Below are positions 30,296 through 35,822 of a DNA stretch of 35,822 nt, in pieces; position 1 is the first letter of the stretch, and each line of letters starts with the position of its first letter. The stretch covers positions 1 to 35,822 of the forward strand of contig CAJOLR010000016.1 of the NCBI GenBank assembly GCA_905235565.1. The letters are read 5' to 3'. A program made the translations under genes and the position numbers. The stretch is from an uncultured Bacteroidaceae bacterium (GTDB lineage Bacteria > Bacteroidota > Bacteroidia > Bacteroidales > Bacteroidaceae). A model generated the notes under the pieces. It saw nothing but the letters and a program-made list of their open reading frames with translations, was not told the DNA's origin and ran no database searches.

Positions 30296-32155
30296 TTATC
30301 TGATGGTATTCTCAACCTGACCGATAACGGAAACAGCCTGATCATACAGACGATCCATTCGGCCTTCATCATCGCCAGGGGCATAACGTGCAAACTCACA
30401 GTCATCAAGCAGTTCTATAACCTGATTGACATTTTCCTCAGCCACATTCCGGCGCTTTAGCTCATCCTCGATATTGTCTTTTGATAGATTTGCCACCGGT
30501 ATGGACAGCTTGTCACCAAAATATCCGTAAAGAGCACGCATCATCTCCTCGTAGAACTCATTCTTCTTATTGTCCGATAACAATTTACGTGCAACCTTAA
30601 GACGTTTTGTGGCCACAGAACTGGCTTTCTTTACACGTACCTTAGCAGCATTTGCGCTGTCGGCAATACGTTTGCGTGATACTCCTAACACAATAAGCAG
30701 GATTACCAGGGGCAATGACATCGACAGCCAGAACATCAGTGATCCGAAGAACTGTGACGAATCTGATTTGAGAGATGTTGGAGTGGCATGGAAACGGACA
30801 TCCTGTCCAACATATTTCAGATCCTCCTTGTTCACGTATGATACCGATGTCTGGGATTCACCACCCTGCCCCTTTGCTACGTTCAATGTATACTCATCGG
30901 TCTTTACGGTCTTGTATGAACCCGATTTGGGATCAAAGAACTGGAATTCGACTGCAGGAATGGTGTATTGACCTGAATGGCGCGGAATTACCAGATACTC
31001 ATACACCTTATTTCCGGTCTGACGGCCACCCTTGATGGTATATTTGTTCTCGACCTTGGGATCATATATGTCAAAGTCCTGCGGGAAAGGAACCTCCGGT
31101 GTCTTTACCAACTTGAGGTTACCGGTTCCGGAAAGTATGACACGAAGTGTAACAGCATCATTTGCAGTAACATCGGTACTGCTTATCGTTGAACTGACAC
31201 TGAAATCGCCTACTCCTCCATAGAATGACTTGGTCTTACCCTGTGGAAGCGGCTTTACGTTGATCTTTATCGGGCGCGTAGTCAGGTCTCTTTTGGTCTC
31301 CACATACCTGTCTGAATTGAAGAACATGTCAAACACGTCGTTTGAACTTCTGGCAACACGCTGGGCAATAACCCCCTCAAATGGTGTGGAGGGTATCTCC
31401 AACTCACCTGAATGCTGAGGAAATATCACATACTGCATCCATACCATAGTCTGGTAGTTACGGCCGTTGTAGTGCTCAAGCTGGAACTCCTTCTGCGTAG
31501 GAAGTTCTACCTCCTGTACATGGAAATTCTTCAGGTCAGGCATCTTGTTGCTCATGCTTGTAAGATTTACGGACGGAGCGGCATAAATCTTGAATGTGAG
31601 CAATATCGCTTCCTGTTCATATGCCGAGGTCTTATCTACCGTAGCCAGCATAAACAGGTCATCAGCACCTACGGATGATGTTCCCTGCCCTGATGACTGC
31701 TGCTGTTGTCTGGACTGGGAACTCCCCTGCCCTTGTCCGGGCTTATTCTCATCTGGAGGCAACACCTTGATGGTAAGAGTGTTTGAAGTAAGCTGCTTGC
31801 CATCGACTTTGATAGTGGCACCATCCAGTTTGATATCACCCTCTTCTTCGGCAATTACCACATATGTATATGTAACAGAAGTGCTGCTGGTCATCTTGCC
31901 GTTAATAATCTGTGTACCGGACATTGTTGACAGGCTGGGACCGGCCAGCACACTCAGGCCTTTCATGTCTGGGGCACGGAACTCCTTGCCTCCACCGGCA
32001 TTGACCTTGAATGATATCCTGAATTGATTTCCTTTTACTACAGCCTGCGGGGCTTGTGCAGTGAAAGTCACATCTTCAGCTATGACTGGTATCGCGGTCA
32101 GCATCAAAAGCAAAACCGGCAATAACAGTCTTTTTGTCTTGTCTAAAATATTCAT
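30296..32155 (-). CDS. batD: BatD, oxygen-tolerance membrane protein
   Basis: 619 residues. A signal peptide (KTKRLLLPVLLLMLTAIPVIA) precedes a periplasmic region of several beta-sandwich domains: VTFTAQAPQAVVKGNQFRIS, DLFMLATVDKTSAYEQEAIL and GVGDFSVSSTISSTDVTAND. One transmembrane helix (SLMFWLSMSLPLVILLIVLG) is followed by a basic cytoplasmic helical region (KRLKVARKLLSDNKKNEFYE, EELKRRNVAEENVNQV). This is the BatD/DUF11-like layout. A Gln/Ser-rich linker (QGQGSSQSRQQQQSSGQG) lies after the first domain. The start at 32155 is 1 bp after batC's stop. It is thought to act in the envelope with the BatA/BatB von Willebrand proteins. Confidence 0.93.
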   Translation of the reverse strand: MNILDKTKRLLLPVLLLMLTAIPVIAEDVTFTAQAPQAVVKGNQFRISFKVNAGGGKEFRAPDMKGLSVLAGPSLSTMSGTQIINGKMTSSTSVTYTYVVIAEEEGDIKLDGATIKVDGKQLTSNTLTIKVLPPDENKPGQGQGSSQSRQQQQSSGQGTSSVGADDLFMLATVDKTSAYEQEAILLTFKIYAAPSVNLTSMSNKMPDLKNFHVQEVELPTQKEFQLEHYNGRNYQTMVWMQYVIFPQHSGELEIPSTPFEGVIAQRVARSSNDVFDMFFNSDRYVETKRDLTTRPIKINVKPLPQGKTKSFYGGVGDFSVSSTISSTDVTANDAVTLRVILSGTGNLKLVKTPEVPFPQDFDIYDPKVENKYTIKGGRQTGNKVYEYLVIPRHSGQYTIPAVEFQFFDPKSGSYKTVKTDEYTLNVAKGQGGESQTSVSYVNKEDLKYVGQDVRFHATPTSLKSDSSQFFGSLMFWLSMSLPLVILLIVLGVSRKRIADSANAAKVRVKKASSVATKRLKVARKLLSDNKKNEFYEEMMRALYGYFGDKLSIPVANLSKDNIEDELKRRNVAEENVNQVIELLDDCEFARYAPGDDEGRMDRLYDQAVSVIGQVENTIR

Positions 32156-32156
32156 A

Positions 32157-32906
32157 TTACCAATCTTTTTCCAGAGGTTTCTTGGGTTGAACCCTTAAAA
32201 GTTGTTCCTGGACACGCTCCTGAACTTCTTTCTCATCCTGCATGGCAGCTTCCAGTATCTGCTCGGCATTCTCCTGCGACATATCCTGCTGGTCCTGCTG
32301 CTGTTCCTGCTGCTGTTCCTGCTGGTCTTGCTGCTCCTGCTGTTGCTCCTGTTGTTGCTGATCCTGCTGCTTTTGTTGATCCTGCTGATCCTGCTGCTGG
32401 TCCTGCTGTTGGTCCTGCTGCTGGTTCAGCATTCTCTGGGCAAGTATCAGATTATATCGTGTCTCATCATCCTGAGGATTATTGCGCAGAGCCTGTTTGT
32501 ATGATTCAACAGCCTTGTCATACTGCTCACACATATGATACACGACACCTGTGTTATGGTATGTCTTGGCCAGCTCCTCTTTGATGCGTTGCAGTTCCTC
32601 GGGATCCGATGAATGTCTTTCCATCAGTTCTTTTTTTTGCCCTTCAAGAGTATTGGCGGTCTTGCGGTACTGTTCGACAGCTTCGTTCGGTTTCTGTTGG
32701 GCAGTATATGCATTACCCAGATTATAATATCCTTCTATCAGTTCAGGATTGGCGTCCACAGCCTTAAGATAGTTCTCTTCAGCCTTAATGAAGAGGCTGT
32801 CCTGAAACATACGGTTGCCTTTGCGAATGAACGAACGGTCCGAACGCTGGGCGTTCATACCAGCTACGGACAGTGTCATAAGGCATAACAACAATATCTT
32901 TTTCAT
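32157..32906 (-). CDS. batC: BatC, TPR protein with Gln-rich low-complexity tail
   Basis: 249 residues with a signal peptide (MKKILLLCLMTLSVAGMNA). TPR units follow: IKAEENYLKAVDANPELIEG, YYNLGNAYTAQQKPNEAVEQ, and later TYHNTGVVYHMCEQYDKAVE with SYKQALRNNPQDDETR. From about residue 160 to 212 the sequence is an almost pure QQ/DQ/EQ low-complexity tract, ending in a short basic C-terminus (EQLLRVQPKKPLEKDW). TPR plus position between batB and batD makes this BatC. It overlaps batB by 4 bp (ATGA), so translation is coupled. The Gln-rich part corresponds to a trinucleotide-like repeat that may vary in length. Confidence 0.9.
   Translation of the reverse strand: MKKILLLCLMTLSVAGMNAQRSDRSFIRKGNRMFQDSLFIKAEENYLKAVDANPELIEGYYNLGNAYTAQQKPNEAVEQYRKTANTLEGQKKELMERHSSDPEELQRIKEELAKTYHNTGVVYHMCEQYDKAVESYKQALRNNPQDDETRYNLILAQRMLNQQQDQQQDQQQDQQDQQKQQDQQQQEQQQEQQDQQEQQQEQQQDQQDMSQENAEQILEAAMQDEKEVQERVQEQLLRVQPKKPLEKDW
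32281..32429. repeat. Low-complexity CTG/CTGGTC repeat within batC
   Basis: Imperfect repetition of units such as ctgctg, ctgctgttc and ctgctggtc encodes the Gln/Asp/Glu-rich tract of BatC on the minus strand. Repeats of this type can change length by slippage in multiples of three without frameshift. Confidence 0.72.
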
Positions 32907-33937
32907 TTCTCCTCGTCAGTTTTGAACAGATTGAATTTCCTGAGTCTCGGATTACGGCTGTCACAGATGATTATCTCCACAAGCAATACAATCAGTATCA
33001 TCCATGCTATGATGGCAAACTGTTCATCATATTCAGTATATACCGTAGTCTCGATATCAGCCTTGGCCAGCTTGTCCATCTCCTTGCGGAGTGCTTTTTC
33101 TGCCGCATTTGAGTTATCGACATAAAAATATACGCCCTTTCCGGCAGCAGCGATACTGCGGCACATCTCCTCGTCAAGATGTGTAACCACGATATTTCCT
33201 TCCTTGTCCTTGCGGAACTCACCACTGCGGTCACCTGGTATCGGTGAACCCGAAGGTAATCCTACACCCATAACGTAAACCATGTAGCCTTTCTCAGCTG
33301 CTGCTTGGGCGGCTTCGACAGCCCCCCCCTCATGATTCTCGCCGTCGGTTATCACAATAATGGCCTTACCGACCCCCTCATTGGGCGTAAAACTGCGTGT
33401 TGCCAACTCAATAGCCTGCTTGATGTCAGTACCCTGACGGGTAATAAGACCTGGCGATATGGTATTGAGGAACACTTTGGCCGATATGAAATCATTGGTT
33501 ATGGGCAACTGTACAAAAGCATCACCGGCAAATACTATCAGTCCTACCTTGTCGTCCTTAAACTGGTCAACAAGGTTAGAGATGATACGCTTGGATTTTT
33601 CAAGACGGTTTGGAGCCACATCGTCGGCCATCATGGAGTTTGAGATATCGAGCGCTATGACTGTCTCTATGCCACGGCGTGTAACAGTCTCCTGCTTTGC
33701 CCCGAATTGGGGTCTGGCCAGCAGGAAACAGCATAAGGTATAGGCTGAGAACAGAAGCCAGAACCTAATGTTTGGACGGACCGATGAAACATCAGGCATA
33801 AGACGGGACAACAGTTCTTCTGCACCGTAGTCTGACAGTTTCCTGCGTCTTCGGATATTTGAAACAATATGCAGCACCGCCAGCACCGGAACCAGCACCA
33901 GCAGATACAGATATTCTGGATTAGCGAATTTGAACAT
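32903..33937 (-). CDS. batB: BatB, von Willebrand factor A domain membrane protein
   Basis: 344 residues. Two N-terminal membrane helices (YLYLLVLVPVLAVLHIV and FWLLFSAYTLCCFLLA) precede a von Willebrand A domain. The metal-ion-dependent adhesion site D-x-S-x-S is clear in ALDISNSMMADDVAPNRLEK, and the downstream Thr/Asp ligands fit SPGLITRQGTDIKQAI and IIVITDGENHEGG. A C-terminal helix (FAIIAWMILIVLLVEIIIC) returns it to the membrane. This is the BatB layout, with the A domain in the periplasm. It pairs with BatA, 12 bp upstream, and overlaps batC by 4 bp. Its function in vivo is thought to be in envelope integrity under stress; aerotolerance itself has been questioned in B. fragilis. Confidence 0.93.
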   Translation of the reverse strand: MFKFANPEYLYLLVLVPVLAVLHIVSNIRRRRKLSDYGAEELLSRLMPDVSSVRPNIRFWLLFSAYTLCCFLLARPQFGAKQETVTRRGIETVIALDISNSMMADDVAPNRLEKSKRIISNLVDQFKDDKVGLIVFAGDAFVQLPITNDFISAKVFLNTISPGLITRQGTDIKQAIELATRSFTPNEGVGKAIIVITDGENHEGGAVEAAQAAAEKGYMVYVMGVGLPSGSPIPGDRSGEFRKDKEGNIVVTHLDEEMCRSIAAAGKGVYFYVDNSNAAEKALRKEMDKLAKADIETTVYTEYDEQFAIIAWMILIVLLVEIIICDSRNPRLRKFNLFKTDEEK

Positions 33938-33949
33938 AGTGCCTTTAAT

Positions 33950-34948
33950 TTATGGTATTGTACGCAGAACGGTCTGTTTGAGCAGTATGGAGAGGACAAG
34001 ACATAGCAGCAGAGCCAACGCAAACGGCTGATACTCCTCCTGATTCTTGCTGAACTCCTTGACCTGCAGCTTGGTCCGTTCCAATTTGTCAATCTCTTCG
34101 TAGACCTCCTTCAGCTTGCTGTTGCTGGTGGCCCGATAATATTGTCCGCCTGCTGTCTGGGCAATCTGCCGGAGCACGTTCTCATCAATCTCAACTGCTA
34201 CATTCACATACTGCTTTCCGAACGCGCCCTGTATGGGGTATGGCGCGGTGCCATTCGTTCCTACGCCTATGGTATATACCCTTACTCCGAAACTCTTGGC
34301 CATCTCGGCTGCTGTCATTGGAGATACTTCTCCACGGTTATTTGAGCCGTCAGTAAGAAGTATTATCACCTTTGACTTGGCCTGACTGTCCTTGAGCCTG
34401 CTGATGGCGTTGGCCAATCCCATACCGATGGCTGTTCCGTCCTCGATGATACCGTTGGCAGCAATGTCACTGCTCACGTTCTGGAACATATTGAGCAGAA
34501 CAGCATGGTCTACAGTCATAGGGCACTGAGTGAATGCCTCTCCTGCAAATATCGTCAGACCGATATTGTCATTGGGACGTCCGCTGATGAACTCCGACGC
34601 CACCTGCTTGGCTGCCTCAAGACGGTTGGGCTTGAGGTCTTCGGCCAGCATACTGGTTGATACGTCAACACACATCATTATGTCTATGCCTTCTATCTCC
34701 GTATCCTGCCAGCGGTCTGTAGTCTGAGGACGAGCCAGAATAAGTGACAGAAGCACCAGAGAAACCATTTCGAGAATGAACGGAACGTGTATAAGGTAAC
34801 ATTTCCAGCTTTTCCTCATACCTGAGTACATTGATGTCGTCGGAACGGACAATGTGGCACGCCTCTTGTTGCCTTTGAGCACATACCATACTATACAAGG
34901 AATGACCAGCAGCATCAATAACAGGTAAGCACTGTTTGCAAATGTCAT
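33950..34948 (-). CDS. batA: BatA, von Willebrand factor A domain membrane protein
   Basis: 332 residues with the same layout as BatB: N-terminal helices (YLLLMLLVIPCIVWYVL and FILEMVSLVLLSLILA), a von Willebrand A domain with the D-x-S-x-S site in MMCVDVSTSMLAEDLKPNRL, GTAIGMGLANAISRLKDS and VIILLTDGSNNRGEVSP for the other metal ligands, and a C-terminal helix (FALALLLCLVLSILL). The metal site is intact. It lies 12 bp after an upstream membrane-protein gene and 12 bp before batB, so the spacing within the operon is uniform. BatA and BatB are probably old duplicates. Confidence 0.93.
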   Translation of the reverse strand: MTFANSAYLLLMLLVIPCIVWYVLKGNKRRATLSVPTTSMYSGMRKSWKCYLIHVPFILEMVSLVLLSLILARPQTTDRWQDTEIEGIDIMMCVDVSTSMLAEDLKPNRLEAAKQVASEFISGRPNDNIGLTIFAGEAFTQCPMTVDHAVLLNMFQNVSSDIAANGIIEDGTAIGMGLANAISRLKDSQAKSKVIILLTDGSNNRGEVSPMTAAEMAKSFGVRVYTIGVGTNGTAPYPIQGAFGKQYVNVAVEIDENVLRQIAQTAGGQYYRATSNSKLKEVYEEIDKLERTKLQVKEFSKNQEEYQPFALALLLCLVLSILLKQTVLRTIP

Positions 34949-34960
34949 GTCTCTTTTGTT

Positions 34961-35822
34961 TTAGAAGAACAGATAATACAACTTCAAATAAGTCTGCACA
35001 AGGAATGCCACGCCTGCTGCAGCCACAATCAGTCCGGCTGCAAGCAACGCCATGCGGGCTTCCCTGCTACGCTTAACTTCAACAACAGTCTCTTCCTCCT
35101 TAGGCTGAAGTTCCTCTTCGGGTACTTCGACCTTGGTCTCATTCACAAATTCAAGCGCACTGACCAGATTGCGGTCATTCTCATTGAGCATTGGCTTGAA
35201 CTTGGCAAACTTGACCATATCAGATGTAGAGAGCAGGTCTCTCAACTCACTTAACGACTCCTTGTCCCTACTCTCCTCCAGATGCTCCAGAATCTCATAC
35301 GAAGTCATTTCGGTGGCATTGAACCCGAACCTTTCATTGATATATTCGCGGAGAATGTCTGTAAGCTGAGTATAATAAGCCTTGGAATCCTCTCCATGCG
35401 AACTGCCAGACTGCCTCAGTTCCTCAAAAAGGGACAATGCCCTTATGTGTGCAGGAACCTTTGGTTCAATCTTGATCTTCTTGAGGATCGGCCTGTCATC
35501 ATGATATCTGACAAGCAGATATACGGCAAGTATTATTGTCAGGGCAGCCAGCAGGAGATAGAGCAGGAATCCCCTCACCTCATAAAAACGGATCGGAGCC
35601 TTCATGTTTTGCTTAGGGCCGAATATCTGTTTCTCCTCACCCTCCGGGATATCATACGTCATGAAAGCCAGAGCCAGACGGTTGGACTGATACTCCACTC
35701 CATCCACTGTAACAGGGATATACGGAATGTACACAAGTGCCGAGTCAAAGCTTGTCAAAGTGTAGTTGCGGGTCAAGGTCATACGCTGGCCGTTATTCAC
35801 GTATTGTGTATCGGTCCATACC
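34961..35822 (-). CDS. Membrane protein upstream of batA (5' end outside window)
   Basis: Partial: at least 286 codons are in the window and the frame is open to the right edge (ACC GAT ACA CAA TAC before the GTG at 35800), so the N-terminus is missing. The visible part starts with a periplasmic beta-rich region (RMTLTRNYTLTSFDSALVYI, NRLALAFMTYDIPEG), then a transmembrane helix (GFLLYLLLAALTIILAVYLL). A cytoplasmic helical region follows (HIRALSLFEELRQSG, YYTQLTDILREYINERFG, SYEILEHLEESRDKESLSEL), and a last helix (MALLAAGLIVAAAGVAFLV). In Bacteroidales this position between the MoxR/DUF58 genes and batA is usually held by such a BatD-like protein. The function is unknown; it probably assembles with the Bat proteins. 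Confidence 0.85.
   Translation of the reverse strand, partial: VWTDTQYVNNGQRMTLTRNYTLTSFDSALVYIPYIPVTVDGVEYQSNRLALAFMTYDIPEGEEKQIFGPKQNMKAPIRFYEVRGFLLYLLLAALTIILAVYLLVRYHDDRPILKKIKIEPKVPAHIRALSLFEELRQSGSSHGEDSKAYYTQLTDILREYINERFGFNATEMTSYEILEHLEESRDKESLSELRDLLSTSDMVKFAKFKPMLNENDRNLVSALEFVNETKVEVPEEELQPKEEETVVEVKRSREARMALLAAGLIVAAAGVAFLVQTYLKLYYLFF

Noticed and set aside
32202..32504. Rightward frame encoding a poly-Leu protein
   Set aside because: It is the antisense shadow of the Gln-rich tract of batC, where CAG-type codons read as CTG on the other strand.

Overview
The window comes from a Bacteroidota chromosome, most likely order Bacteroidales. Four things support this: a complete leftward batA-batB-batC-batD-batE operon, an RpoD-type sigma factor with the short Bacteroidetes N-terminus (MRQLKVTK...), a BamA-like barrel fused to a patatin, and many promoters with the Bacteroidetes -7 box TAnnTTTG. 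I saw no rRNA, tRNA, CRISPR array or intact insertion sequence.

Layout. (1) 64-945: RpoD-like sigma factor. (2) About 1.0-14.05 kb: an accessory region of small, often AT-rich genes, many with no recognisable family, plus gene remnants. It holds a tightly coupled leftward operon (5649 to 1073) encoding a PD-(D/E)XK nuclease, a beta-CASP-like metallo-beta-lactamase-fold hydrolase, a second PD-(D/E)XK-like protein resembling the PGN_0703 putative restriction endonucleases, a calcineurin-like phosphoesterase and a WYL regulator. A second leftward pair (8992 to 7377) encodes another WYL regulator and a GIY-YIG-type nuclease. A rightward operon (9192 to 11090) encodes an unknown protein, a small protein with an ExoX C-terminal-like motif and a lipoprotein. 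A DUF3825-type protein (11249-12451) follows a roughly 140-nt leader rich in inverted repeats. Next come decayed pieces: an InlB-like repeat protein, an AlbA_2 fragment and a frameshifted secreted protein, with two copies of a small hairpin repeat around the last. (3) 14.1-19.3 kb: acyl-CoA synthetase, divergent membrane-bound AraC-type regulator and patatin/outer-membrane-barrel protein. (4) 19.4-28.2 kb: htpG and clpC leftward, gyrA and a TPR protein rightward. (5) 28.4-35.8 kb: bat operon with a PAP2 phosphatase and a small DNA-binding protein at its 3' end; the most upstream gene is cut by the window edge.

How the genes may work together. The two WYL-containing clusters look like defence or nucleic-acid-surveillance modules. 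WYL proteins often control anti-phage systems, and here each is translationally coupled to nuclease-fold genes. The five-gene operon combines three hydrolase folds and matches no named defence system that I can recall, so it is my main candidate for an undescribed system. A near-identical 14-bp motif, each time within an inverted repeat, lies at both ends of this cluster (1038-1065 and 6231-6249). The upstream copy covers the -33 region of a promoter, as an operator would. The second strong candidate is the leader before the DUF3825 gene: two perfect 10-bp inverted repeats interleaved in the order A-B-A'-B', the topology of a pseudoknot or a two-state RNA switch.

All family assignments come from reading motifs by eye. 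No database search, folding or phylogeny was run.
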